Of a stretch of 64,000 nt of DNA, positions 1 to 11,605 are shown piece by piece (within the stretch, counting starts at the first letter, position 1; every line of letters starts with the position of its first letter). A model generated the notes under the pieces. That model saw only the letters and a list, made by a program, of their open reading frames with translations. It was not told the DNA's origin and ran no database searches. The position numbers and the translations under genes were made by a program. Source of the DNA: Darksidea phi (Eukaryota > Ascomycota > Dothideomycetes > Pleosporales > Lentitheciaceae); contig JASJFT010000018.1 of assembly GCA_030770425.1 (NCBI GenBank), positions 124,001 through 188,000 of the forward strand, in the 5' to 3' direction.

Positions 1-1531
1 GTCTTTCGTTCTCTTGCTGCTGCTTAGCAGCCTTTTGAATAATAATAGCCTCCCCCTCTACCTTAGTTAGGACGCCCTACTTCTAGATTCTCTTCTTTTT
101 ATACTTTCTGCGCGTTGTAGCGGCCTTAATTGCCTTCTCTAGGCTCGCGATTCGTTCGCGTATAAATACAGCTTTATAAGCCAATACCTTAGCGCCTTTA
201 CTTAGCTAATTAATAGCTATAATAATAGAAGTAGGCGACGAGCTCTTATACCTACGTACGCGCTTACGAATCAACGTTGATTAAGCCTCTACTTCGCGCG
301 CGTTACTTAGTATTCTAGCCTCCTATACAGCCTCTAGTAGGGCTACTAGCGACGGCGTCCTTAGCTTAATATCGAGCTTCGAGATTACTACCTCTAAATC
401 GTGTAGAACTAGGCCAGCGCCTCGAAAGCTTACGTAGATATTCTTCTCTATAATAGCCTTATCATAGGCTACGCGGAAGGCGGGTAGGAATTTAAGCTTC
501 GTAATATAGTAGATATAATCGCGAATTAGGCTATTAATCTAATCCCTATACGCGCGCTTTAACGGCGAGAAATAGCCTATATCAAGCGGCTATAGGAGGT
601 ATAACAAATAAGCTAGTATATAGAGAGCGTAGATATTATTCTCCTTATAGAGGTCCTAGAATTCGTTCGAGATATAACTACTATAGCTATTAAGAATTAG
701 TAGCTAGCGCGCGCCTACTCTACGATCTATCGTATACCTAATAAAGTACTTTAGCTAGGCAACTCCTAGATTATTATTCGTCCAGCCATTCTTACTAACA
801 GCGATAGCCTAATCGTCTGGTATATCACTCTCGTACTAGGCAGAGAGGTAGTACTTGCCAACGAAGATAACGAAGGGCGGAATAGCCTACCCAGTAGCGT
901 TGATTCCTTATATTATAGTAACCTACTCGCGATTGCCTGGCTGGATAGCTTTAGCCTACCCGCGTCTCTCTAAGCTAGTAACGACTAGTCGCGGCGTTAT
1001 CTTGCCTATTAGGAAGCCAGCTTCGTCGAAGTTATAGATATCCTAATTAGTAATACCCTAGGCAGCCTTAGTACGCGCTATACGCTCAAACCAGGGTCGA
1101 ATAATATCAGGATCCTCGCAGAGAGCTCGCTGTCGATCATAGGGTCGATTAAATCGTGTTTTAACGCTATCGGTTCGCTGGACGAAGTTTCTAGGCCAGT
1201 CTCTGCCTACCTACTCAGCGCCGCGCGCAGTGAGCAGTCTATTCGCCATATCTCGCACAGCCTCTAGAGTGGGGGCAAATCCTCGCGAATCTAGGTCGAG
1301 TATATAGCTAACAATCACCTCCTCCTCTAGCTCAGAAAGCTTCCTTGAGTTGGGCTGGCAATCGCGTCGCGCAGCGATTCCAGCGCGTCGGCGGCGGAGT
1401 GTCGTTTCAGAGACGTTGAACGTTGCTGCAGCGCGATTAACGCTTTCAATCTGATTTCCATCGATAGCTGAGATGGCTAGGGAGATATCTGCTTCGTTGT
1501 AGGGCAATCGAATAGTAGTTGGTTGAGCCAT
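1..1531 (-). pseudogene. RIP-degraded pogo/Fot1-like DDE transposase (left end outside window)
   Basis: The minus strand encodes, in order, a psq/CENP-B-type helix-turn-helix start (intact frame 1211-1531, ATG at 1531), a linker ending in an EDPDIIRPWF-like motif near 1110, the first catalytic block NFDEAGF near 1030-1050, and the typical C-terminal segment with SSPTS and KGAK motifs near 200-250. This order is that of DDE_1 transposases of the pogo/Fot1 group. Below about 1200 the frame is broken by many stops, mostly TAG where the family has Gln, and the strand is very TA-rich, as expected from RIP. The first 107 codons are almost unmutated. The C-terminal end continues past base 1. No terminal inverted repeat could be confirmed. 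Confidence 0.85.
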
Positions 1532-1986
1532 GAGAGTTGATAGGTAACGCGTCGCAAAAAGTTGGTGGGGTTCGCCGCTCGGTTAGATTCGCCGCTCGCT
1601 ACGTAAACACGTTAACATTAGTTTAGAACAAGGAGGATATTATTATTTACTGTTTAAGCCTTTCATAATGTTCTAGTATTCAAGGGAATAATAAATAAAT
1701 TTTTAAATTACTCTTCCTGCAGCGCGTCGCTTCTAGCCTCCGGCCAATGTCAGCGCGGCGCTTTCAGCTCGCAGTACCTCCCAGCGTCAGCCCCGGCGCC
1801 TACACCTTCATGCACCATGTGACTGGACGAACAGGCAGCGAGCGCAGGCGCTGTTTGTAAGGCTGAACACAACACCGTCGCCCTACCGTTGCCCCGCCGC
1901 GCGCAGCTTCATACTCCAACACTCTGCATGCCGTTGCGCTATCAGCCCAGGCAATGAGCACTGCACCGGCAAGTGAACATGTGAAC
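1532..1986. other. Intergenic, transposon flank to NLR start
   Basis: Contains the likely 3' flank of the transposon (terminal repeat not identified) and the upstream region of the NLR. I see no coding frame with family resemblance. Confidence 0.5.
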
Positions 1987-4900
1987 ATGGCGCACGAAGA
2001 TATTGAGACCAGCGGGCTCAGGTTCTGGTCCGGCCAGGCGGTGCCTCAATCTCCCCACGAAGTCGAGTAAATGCGCTACAACCCAGAAAGCCTGAGTGCT
2101 GGCCCTGCTAATCGTGCGAAGCATAATCGCCGTCCAAGGACTAGGCGCGCATTCGTTCTACACATGGGTCAAGAAGGTTCCAGCCCAGGAAACGAAGGAA
2201 AAGACTACAACGAAGAAGTTTAGTAGGCTGTTTGGGAAAAGTAAAGCGCAGGGTAACGATAAAGAATGTGGCACAAGAGCGGTGATGTGGCCCCGGGACC
2301 TCCTGGTGCCTGCATTTAAGAGCGCGCGGATCGCCACGTACAGCTACGGATCGGACTGGAGAGACCGGCAAGTGAACACGAGCCTGCGAGAGTGCGGCCA
2401 GCAGCTGCTGGAAGTGCTGCTTCAGCATAGGCAGAGCGCAGATGTACGTCGGTGTATTCCCCGTCACACCCCACTCCCGCCAGCTCCAGTTATTCGTTTC
2501 TAACGCATACACGACAACAGGAGCGCCGGAGACCGCTCGTTTTCATCGGACACAGCCTAGGAGGCCTCGTCATCCAGCAGGTACACACCAGAATGGGCGA
2601 CAGCGATGGAGGGGGAATCGGCTGCTGACCGAGGCCAGGCGCTCGTTATTGCTGTCCACGGATCCGGCTACACCGACCTTCGCCTCTCGGTCGCAGGCAT
2701 TATATTCCTAGGCACGCCGTTCCAGGGGAGCGGAGAGGCAGCATATGCACAATGGCTGGCGAAACTCATCCGGCTCCAGAAGGAAGAGGGTCACAGGTAC
2801 ACGCTGTTGGAGACGCTGCAGAAAGACAGCCCAGGTCTGCACGCCTTGTCGATAGACTTCTGGCGCAGTTACGGCGAGTATGAGATAACGTGCTTCTATG
2901 AGAACAGGGAAGCCGAGTACGGGCCCATACGCAGACAGGTTCGGCGACAGTTCGCTGCTGTAGCTCTCGCTTGCTAACTACAGGCAGTTTGTTAGCGCGC
3001 AATCCGCCACTTTGGTTGGGAAGAAGCTGCTGTACATGGATGCCGACCACTCCGGGCTGAACAAGTTCAGCGGGAGGGATGACAAGAACTTTGCTCTGCT
3101 CCTGCCAGAAATCCAGAGGATAGTTGAGGGTGGTCCCTCGGTTGTAGCGGACCGGTATAGCAGAAAGGGTAAGTAGTCCCACAGGTGTAGCGTCTGCTGT
3201 TGCGGCAGTGACTGACCGCATGGCCTTACAGATGTCGATCCATCTGGAAACGTGCATTGGATGGTTCCCCGCGCGGTCAACAGTCTGTTCACCGGACGGT
3301 CTAAGCTCATCGATCGGATCCAGCGGGCCTTGCGCGTTGATGGAAGTCCCGTCCCGACACAGCAGAAGCGGCTCGTCATCACCGGCATGGGGGGTGTGGG
3401 AAAGAGCGAAGTCTGTCTCAAGATTGCGGACCTGATGCGCGAAAAGTGCGTTGCGCTTGCAAGCTGTCACTGTCAAGTGATGTGTGTGCTGGGCTGACTA
3501 TCAACAGCTTCTGGGCCGTGTTCTGGGTCGATGTGGACAAGCGCTCGACAGCCAAGGGCGGCTTCGTGGCGGTCGCGAAGGCGCTCGGCTCTTCTGCTGA
3601 GAGTGTCGAAGAGTCGCTCCAAGCGCTTGCGAGCACGAAGAGACGCTGGCTACTTATCCTAGACAATGCCGACGACCCCAAGTTCGATTACAAACAATAC
3701 ATCCCGTCCGGCATCCAGGGCACGATTATTATAACGTCTCGCATCCCGCAGTGCAGCCAATACAGCACGGATCCTGCGGAAGCGCTCGAGGGCTTGGATG
3801 CGGAGCACGCGACGCAGCTGCTGCTCAAAGCTGCCCAAGTGCCCGAAGAGTCATGGCAGTCCTGCGAAAAGCAGGCGCAGGATATTGTGCAGCTTTTGGG
3901 ATCACACACGCTTGCGCTGATCCAGGCCGGCGCCTACATTGCGGAAGGATACTGCCGGCTGGACCAGTACCCGGAAAGCTATCAGCGACAGCGCAAGCGG
4001 TTGCTTGAACATTATCCGGACCAGGAGCAGTCAAGGTATCGGGATGTGTACGCTACATTTGAGGCATCCGCAGACGTTCTCATGTCTTCCCACCACGAGG
4101 TTGGGCAGGATGCTCTCGCGCTGCTTGCGATCCTCTCTATGCTGCACTCCAGCGCGCTCCCGCTGCAGGTCTTCGGAGACGCATGGAGGGGCGCTACAAG
4201 CGTGCTCCGAGACGAGTCGGACGAGCCGGACAAGTTGGGTGCTCTTGGACGATGGCATGTTGCTCAGCTGCCCGAGTTTATCGACAGCCAAGCAGACGAG
4301 TGGGACGACTACCGCTTCAAGAAAGCCAGCGCTCTCCTCGCCTCACTTTCCTTAGTAACAAGACACCGATTGGGTGACGCTGATGGGCTGTCGATGCACC
4401 CATTGGCGCATGCCTGGGCGAGAGACCGCTTGGAGAAGGAGCGGCAACAGCAGGCCTGGGTGTCTGCAGGATGTCTCCTTGCTTTGTCACGAAAAGGCAG
4501 GTGGCAAGTGTACTACAGGGAGCTGCGGCCGCATGTGCAGTCCTTCCTCTCGCCCAGCGTCGAGACGATTTTCTCATTTGCTCCGCCGGAGGCGATATTG
4601 CCCATCCTGCTGGAGTGCGGCTGGATACTGGACACAATGAGAGAGAGTGCTAGCCTTGAGGCCCTGCTGAAGGGCATCTACCGGGTACTTGAGATCGCAC
4701 CGTCAGATCCGTCAGAGGAACATATACTGATATGGGATCTCGCGGCAAATAATCAAACAGAAATGGGCCACGCTAGGCAGGCAGTGGCGCTACTGGAGTA
4801 CGTCGTCAAGGTCCGCGAGATTACGCTAGCGGAGAATCACCCTACTCGCCTGACATCGCAGCATGAGCTTGCTCGTGCGTATAATGACAATGGACAGACA

Positions 4901-5524
4901 AAGGAGGCAGTAGCGCTGCTAGAGCACGTCGTCGAAATCCGGCAGAATACACTGGCTGAGACTCACCCTAGTCGGCTGGCATCGCAGCATGTACTTGCTC
5001 GTGCGTATAATGCCAATGGACAGACGAAGGAGGCAGTAGCACTGCTAGAGCACGTCGTCGAGGTCGAACGAACTATACTAGATGAGACTCACCCTGATCG
5101 GCTAGCATCGCAGCATGTACTTGCTATGGCGTATAATGACAATGGACAGACGAAGGAGGCAATAGCGCTACTAGAGCACGTCGTCGAGGTCGAACGAACT
5201 ATACTAGATGAGACTCACCCTGATCGCCTGGAATCGCAGCATGAGCTTGCTATGGCGTATAATGACAATGGGCAGACGAAGGAGGCAGTAGCGCTGCTAG
5301 AGCACGTCGTTGAAATCCAGCAGAATACACTGGATGAGACTCACCCGTCTCGGCTAGCATCGCAGCATGTACTTGCTCGTGCGTATAATGCCAATGGACA
5401 GATAAAGGAGGCAGTAGCGCTGCTAGAGCACGTCGTCGAGGTCGAACGAACTATACTGGATGAGACTCACCCTGATCGGCTGGCCTCGGAGAGGGTGTTG
5501 TTGGACATACTGAATAGATCATAA
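1987..5524 (+). CDS. NLR-like STAND protein: lipase-like (SesB-type) - NB-ARC - TPR
   Basis: Seven exons: 1987-2066, 2122-2443, 2521-2580, 2639-2938, 2988-3168, 3232-3445, 3508-5524; 1057 aa. The N-terminal alpha/beta-hydrolase domain starts VDIIAVQGLGAH (valine and aspartate joined across intron 1), has the nucleophile elbow GHSLGG (Ser about 146) and a candidate catalytic His in ADHSG (about 275). NB-ARC follows, with Walker A GMGGVGKS (about 366-373) and Walker B LLILDNAD (about 434-441). The C-terminus (about 807-1057) is six 42-residue TPR units of the kinesin-light-chain type. The start was chosen because this ATG, spliced at 2066/2122, restores the conserved N-terminal motif; no ATG in the downstream frame does. 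Members of this architecture act in fungal allorecognition and programmed cell death; that role is inferred here. All frames close, so the gene looks intact. Confidence 0.9.
4765..5515 (+). repeat. Six tandem 126-bp TPR-coding repeats
   Basis: Each unit encodes 42 residues around EAVALLEHVVE...ETHP. Units 2 to 6 are nearly identical in DNA; unit 1 is more diverged and the last is cut short by the stop. Two subtypes alternate: units 2 and 5 share QNTL...THPSRL...NANGQ, while 3, 4 and 6 share ERTILDETHPDRL. Such mosaic identity suggests recent duplication or gene conversion. Confidence 0.95.
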
Positions 5525-6797
5525 AGCCATACTACTTCGGATATTCTTCACTTGGCACTTGCTGTACAATAAATGCAAAGTGTAGTAGCCTCGGGCACTA
5601 GGGACACGGTGATTCAAGCCAGTGTACATACAGCAAAGTCAGTGCTAAGCGTGACAGGAGCAGATGCCGGGTAACGTCAGAGTAGTACACAGGGCTGCAT
5701 AGCTTGGGATTACATGACACTACCGCGCTATATTGCTTTTGTTGCCGCATATGCGCTATGTACTACGTACATGGCTAGTGGTGCCCTGAGAACGGTGTAG
5801 AAAGCGTTGCACAGTCCTTAGCGTCTAACCTGCCAACTTCGAAGAAGAAGACGAGTCGCCGTTGTGATGACAAAAGCAGTATCGCGGGTTTGATGCACGT
5901 CGAGCGAGCCCTACTACATGCTTAAAGAACTCCCTGTATACAACGCTGCAATTTTCTTGATAGCAATCACCACTTGTGGTGAGGATGAGTTACTACGAAG
6001 TCAAACTAACCTCTTGTTTTCTTCGTAATACATGGGTCTTGGCCATGCGGGGGAGAGGATACAGAGGTGCAGCCGCTTGGGTAAAGGGGCGACAGCGGCG
6101 GGCCTGAGGATGGGGTAACCATAGTTAAGTAGGCGCGGAGGACATGTAAATATAGTCTATCGGATGCTGTAGACGGCTGGCGGCTCGTCGCACGCGTTCA
6201 AATCGCAAGCTAGTATTCGATGGATGTGGCAATTGTTCCGTCTTGACGAGGGATCATTGATCGTTTCGAACGGAGGAGGTAGCAATTGATGTGGTAATTT
6301 TTGTATGGTACAGCGCGCTACGGTAGCTACGAGGCTTATAACGACTTCTCGGTGGTAGAGTAAAGAAGAGCTTAATGGTAGTATTGTTTCATTATAGCTG
6401 TGTTGATATAAAGTACTGATGGTGTGTCTTGTAAGGGTAAGTCGCTCGACCTAGGGACGGACGTTATATATTCTGCCTTTGCGCCCTTGATTTTGCTCGG
6501 ACGCGGTGACAGTTGCAAGGCTATTAATCAGCAGGTTCTGTCTCGACTTAGACGGGACTAAACTTGATGTAAAATCATGTTGAGCACAGGTTATGGGGAA
6601 AACATCCAATCGTTTGATTCGATCGAATACACCTGAGGAAGCATGCCGCATAGACGCACAACCATTTAAAAATTGTGTAAGCAAAGAACAGAACTACAAG
6701 AAGAGAAAGAAACAAAGAAATGCCGGATACAATGCTAGATTTCAGACTGATACGTCAACTCCGAAACCTCAATAATAATAATAAAGAGAGAGACAAC
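5525..6797. other. Intergenic, 1.27 kb
   Basis: No supported gene. Short open frames on both strands lack family resemblance or splice support. It separates the accessory left end from the conserved core. Confidence 0.5.
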
Positions 6798-7478
6798 CTA
6801 TTTTCCAGCCCCAAGTACCTCAACAGCAGCCTTCCAAGAAACATCACGCTCAGGATCCGCCGTAGTACCCACGCATTGCGTAAGATACGCATCCCAGCCA
6901 GCCTTCGTCGCCGCCGCAAGACCATCACGGATCTGCTGCGTGCACTTATCAGGTTGCGCCTTAGTCAAGAACCATGCCGCACTACCAAAGCTGATCGCAT
7001 CGTCTTCGTTGAGCGCAGCCGTGACAGCATCGCCACCCTCCGCCTCGGCTTTGGCGGCTACGTCCGCAGGCAACACGTCCTTGGCGTATTTGAGGTTGAA
7101 GGGGAGCATCTGCATGTTGCGGGTGCCCTGGCCGGGGCGTGGTCCAGTGGGGCTGAAGTGGTTTTTGTTGTACTTGAAGCTGCCGGATTCGAAGAGCATG
7201 ATGGCGAGTAGAGCGGCCTGCTCGCCGGGGGTCTCAATGCCGTATTTTTCGAACGAGGCGCTGATTGCAGGCGCAGCACGGGTGGCGTCTGCACACTCGG
7301 CTGCGAATTCGCCAGTGCCGTCGCATGTGGCGGTTTTGGGGTCGATTTTGATGATTTGCTCGGCGGTTAGAGCGGCCGGGGCAGAGCCCTCGTCATCGCA
7401 GTCTGGAATGGGAGCTGGAAGTGCTGAAGCGGATAGAGCGAGCATGCTCGTCAGGAAGAATGAAGCTGCGCGAACCAT
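6798..7478 (-). CDS. Conserved secreted protein, function unknown
   Basis: Single exon, 226 aa, from ATG at 7478 (MVRAAS). The longer open frame to 7643 lacks an upstream ATG. Residues 1-19 form a clear signal peptide ending in an ALPAP-like cleavage region. The mature part has Cys near both ends and a central block LLAIMLFESGSFKYNKNH followed by a GPRPGQGTRNMQ loop, then alternating helices rich in Ala and Lys. The FESG-centred block recalls a lysozyme-like fold, but this is a weak impression; I do not recognise a named family. Probably extracellular. It lies alone between two intergenic stretches and is transcribed towards the NLR. Confidence 0.8.
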   Translation of the reverse strand: MVRAASFFLTSMLALSASALPAPIPDCDDEGSAPAALTAEQIIKIDPKTATCDGTGEFAAECADATRAAPAISASFEKYGIETPGEQAALLAIMLFESGSFKYNKNHFSPTGPRPGQGTRNMQMLPFNLKYAKDVLPADVAAKAEAEGGDAVTAALNEDDAISFGSAAWFLTKAQPDKCTQQIRDGLAAATKAGWDAYLTQCVGTTADPERDVSWKAAVEVLGAGK

Positions 7479-8465
7479 GTTGATAGAATTTGCTGTTGGT
7501 ATAAATGGTATTTGAAGATACTGTGAGGAGCGTAGTGATATTGTGTTGGGTAAATGGAGGAAGGAAAGGAGCGAGAAACAAGGATAGATATAGGGGCGAC
7601 TAAACAAATAGATATACGCGTGAAGAGGCGTGAAGACAAGCAAGACAGTTGATAAGCAAGTTCACAATGTAGAACAGAGCGACAAAGAATAAAATGAATT
7701 TGTAAGGCAGGTGGCCTCATATAGGACATTGAACCGTGCGAGAGACCTCAGCCATTCCATTCCTACCTCGAAGATCGGTATTCATCTGGCCGTTGCCGCC
7801 AGGCATTGTTAGCCAACCCTTGCTTGGCGAACTGGAAGGGGTGTTGGTAAAGCCACGTGATCGCGCGAGGGTGCTGTCTGATTGGTGGTTACCCCCGCCG
7901 GTTCCATTCCGCGCTGCCGCACGTTTGTTTCAAAACAAGTGAGTGTGGGTTAAGCTTTTCGGACTGCGGCAACCCTGTAAACTCGGCCTTGTCGCTGGCG
8001 TCGAATGGCTGTGTGCGGCTGAGGCATTCATGCGTACTGCCAGCGCACAGCGCATTCAAATGTTGGGGCGTATGCAAGATGGGATTAGTGACATTAGCGG
8101 AGATAACATAAGGGGGCTGAGGTCAAACGCTCTATATGCCAGGGCACTCAGCACGAAAAGTTCCTGTGGTTCCCGGCCCGAGGGCTGGTGACCGGTAAAG
8201 AACAGCATGTATTCATCATTCATCACAGCGATGTTCGTGATGTGCCCTGGTGGGTGAACCGGCCCCTCTACCTCGGAACTTGTCGCCGTGGAGGCGCTTA
8301 AACCCTTTTAGACTCTAAAATGTCGCCTGCATGACGTACCTACGTGGATTTGAAAATTGAAATGCCCCTCATCGCCCCGCCGTGAATGATTCTTGCTGCG
8401 TACAACTTCAATCAGCTCTTTTCACCCTTCGTTCACCAAATTTGACAACACCCCCATCATTCATC
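7479..8465. other. Divergent intergenic region, 0.99 kb
   Basis: Shared upstream region of the secreted protein (minus) and the aldo-keto reductase (plus). CT-rich leader just before 8466. No gene seen. Confidence 0.5.
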
Positions 8466-9701
8466 ATGCCTGCTGTTGTGTCCAAGTTCGACCCCAAAGA
8501 CATGGAATTTCGGCGTCTTGGCCCTGCTGGCCTCAAGGTGTCGGTCTTCTCGCTCGGGGGTTGGTTGACGTACGGCGGCACACAAAAGGGTAACATTGTG
8601 AAAGAGTGCATGGAAGCCGCCTGGTCGCACGGGATCAATTTCTTTGATACTGCGGAGACATACGCGCAGGGACAGTGCGAAATTGAAATGGGCCAGGCTT
8701 TCAAAGAGTTGAACTGGCCTCGGGATGAGTATGTGCTGTCGACAAAGGTGAGCCAAGAGAGATTTTGTTTCACGGCGATCGTCTGACCGACTTGGAAGGT
8801 CTACTTCGGCACGGGACGAAAGGAGCCGAACACCAGGTGCGTTTCACTTTTATGCCGATCAGAGATTCAGGCCGACTTACGAGCCGTCTAGGGGCCTGAG
8901 CAAGAAGCACATCGTCGAGGGTCTGAAGAGCTCGCTGGCACGTCTGCAGCATTCGTACGTGGACGTAGTCTTCGCCCATCGCTTTGACCCAGAGTATGTC
9001 CCCACCCAACCATCCCTCAGCCTCTCTAACCTTGATTAGTGTGCCGATGAAGGAGATCGTCGAGGCATTTACACAAACCATCAACCTGAACTTAGCATAC
9101 TACTGGGGCACGTCAGAGTGGTCCGCCGAGCAGATCCAAGAAGCCATTTCGATCGCCGAAAAGTACAACTTGATCGCGCCAATCGTCGAGCAGCCACAAT
9201 ACAACGCATTCCACCGCGATCGTTTTGAGCAGGAATATGCTCCACTGTACGAGAAGTTCCAGTATGGCACTACCATCTGGAGCCCGTTAGCCTCGGGCAT
9301 CTTGACTGGAAAGTACGACAAGGGCATTCCCGACGACTCGCGATTCGCGAACAACCCCGACTTCTTCAAGGGCACTATCCAGCAGCTCAAGTCCGAGGAG
9401 GGACAGGCCAAGTTGGAGAAAGTAAGGAAATTGGGCAAGATCGCTGAGAAGCTAGGAGCCAACACTACTCAGCTCGCTCTTGCGTGGTGTGCGAAAAAGT
9501 AAGCCCCTCGCACGATTGTACTCCGTGCCATGACGTTAACCCGGGCGCAGCAAAAACGTTAGCACTGTTATCCTTGGAGCCTCGAAGCCCGAGCAAGTCC
9601 ATGACAATTGCAAAGCACTGCAATTACTGCCCAAGTTGACGGATGAGGTAATGGGAGAGATTGAAGGAATCCTTCAGAACAAGCCCAAGGCGTCTTTGTA
9701 A
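8466..9701 (+). CDS. Aldo-keto reductase, voltage-gated K+ channel beta-subunit type
   Basis: Five exons: 8466-8747, 8799-8836, 8892-8993, 9040-9498, 9551-9701; 343 aa, the usual length for this family. NADPH-dependent (beta/alpha)8 oxidoreductase. Visible catalytic tetrad elements are Asp and Tyr in [11 protein letters not shown], Lys in LSTKVYFG and His in [10 protein letters not shown]-terminal cofactor-binding segment [16 protein letters not shown] spans the last intron. The profile is that of KCNAB/AKR6-like proteins, which in fungi are cytosolic carbonyl reductases; the physiological substrate cannot be told from sequence. ATG at 8466 was chosen as it starts the conserved [12 protein letters not shown] segment shortly downstream; the open frame upstream has no better start. 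Confidence 0.92.
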
Positions 9702-11605
9702 GCACCCGAGGCTCCCGTGTGTGACCATCGAAAGGGCGCATGCGGTCGAAAGGGCTGAAGCGAAGCGCGATTAGACGTGGGGGGTAAGGCAATAAGCACT
9801 TGTACATGGTAATATCAGAATACCATCTCGAATACAGTTGCAAGGCGCGAGGATGAATCACGGACGAGTGTGCATCAAGTGACGTTGAACTTCCAAATCA
9901 CTGCTGGCAGGGTCCTGAACCGCTGTACGACGGCCAGGAAAACACGTCGACGGATCGCGCGCAGGTGATGGCTTGCAGGGATGGTTCCAGCAGCATTGCA
10001 GCAGCAGTGTTGCTTCGTAAGATCTCGGTAAGGAAGGGCAGCTCCCGTAGCAGAGATTGCCTATATGCAGACTGTCGGCGATTGGCTGATTCCGCCAATT
10101 CCAAGGCCACGAGGCCACGAGGGGACGGAAATAGGAATATGTGGCCTGCGCGTACGGCATGGTGCAGATTAACGATGCGGACATGTTGATTGAAGCTGGG
10201 GAAGCTCACGAGCAGTGGGGGATGGGGGAACGACCGGACGATGGACGGGCAGAGGTGGCGGCGCCGTAGGCTGGACCAAGCCAGCCATGAGCGGACCGTC
10301 ATACTCCGCAGCTCGTCGATGTCGGTGGCTTCTCGGCCAGCCTTTGAGGACAATTGATGCGCCAGACATTTCCTAGTTCATTTCTCCTCTAGTGTCTTGT
10401 TAGCCTTCAAATCCCCGGTGCTCCGCGAAAAGACGCCCCGTGGTTCTTGTCACAACAGAGCCGCCATCTCCATCCCTCTCTACGTATTCGGGAACGACCC
10501 CCGCGCGCATTGAGCGTCGAGCGCTCGATCCGTCCAGCATTAGCACGCTCTAGCTCCCACGTTACACGATTCCAAATAGCCTTTTCGGGCTGTGCTGACT
10601 TTGCGCCTCCGCTAATCGCACATTGGCGAAGGCTGCGTGAGCCACTCGCTATCGAGCCGTGTTTATACATCGCCCTCGGCCGCCAGACGCCGCGACCTGC
10701 GACACGAAAAGCACCACCTCGCGTCTCAATTGTTACCCTGCCACTCCTCGACGGTGGCATCTCGTCTGCTACTCACGCCGGCTTCATCACCATCGAGACC
10801 CAAACACTGGGATTGCATGGGCTTTTATTCCCCAGCGAAGAGCCCGTAACGACCCCGAGAGCAGAACGAACATTATACTCCAACTTCAGGATACCGACGA
10901 CCGCCAGGTGCGTATGTTTCAAATGCCGCAGGGCTGGAACGTGAAGTGACTGACGTGCATGTAGCGACGCTCCAGAGCCACGGCTGCGAGACGAACACCA
11001 TCGCTACAACAGCGAACTGTTGGGCTCGGGGTGTGCCCGTTGATCAATGCATGCATAGCATGGCGACCTATTCTCCAGACCCCTCACCGAAGGATGCAAA
11101 GGCCCCGAATGGCTCCGGTGAGTGAGAACGTCTTCTTGGCATCGATGTGCGCTTGAACTACCCTACGTTTGAAGTCTACATCGTTTTGTCTTCGCCTTGC
11201 TACACTTCGGTCTCCTCTCCGTTCTCCTTGGCATTTGTGCCGCCTCTCCGGCATTGGTCGGTTTCTGCACCCTTGAGTCGTTGTGCCCAGCTCCATGTCC
11301 AAAAGCACTCTGCAGAGACATGGCGAGTCTCGTCGCGCAGCGTCGTTCGATCAAGCATTATGCTGTATCGCGTCTCCCCACGGCATCCCGTATACCGAAC
11401 GTTAACATCGTCGCATTGACGACTACGACAGCAGCCTCACCGCTGCCTGCACTCGCCTGCCCCGGCCTGCCCCGGCCATGCCTTGGGAATACATATACAA
11501 GACCGTGCAACCCTCATTCCACGTCAAAGCTCTGCATACATCTATTGTAATTTCTTATCGTCTTATTTTCTTTCTCTACTCACTCTACTACCCTACCTTG
11601 TAATA
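9702..11605. other. Long upstream region of the bZIP gene, 1.9 kb
   Basis: No supported gene. Several ATG-containing short frames lie between 10.6 and 11.5 kb and could be upstream ORFs if the transcript starts far upstream. The last 60 bases before 11606 are pyrimidine-rich, as in many fungal 5' leaders. Long leaders with upstream ORFs are common for fungal bZIP regulators; whether this one is transcribed is unknown. Confidence 0.5.

Noticed and set aside
3446..3507. Taking the NB-ARC/TPR frame from 3446 as the whole gene
   Set aside because: The first 21 codons of that frame are intron; splicing 3445/3508 joins P-loop and NB-ARC core in the conserved way.
6180..6215. GTTCAAATC-like sequence as a tRNA T-arm
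   Set aside because: No matching acceptor stem, D-arm or anticodon arm nearby. No tRNA or rRNA gene was found in the window.
9898..10353. Open frame of 151 codons on the minus strand
   Set aside because: No signal peptide, family motif or splice context; overlapping frames are open to similar lengths, so it looks like chance in GC-rich DNA.
10447..10944. Open frame of 165 codons on the plus strand
   Set aside because: Starts at a non-ATG codon, low-complexity composition, no resemblance.
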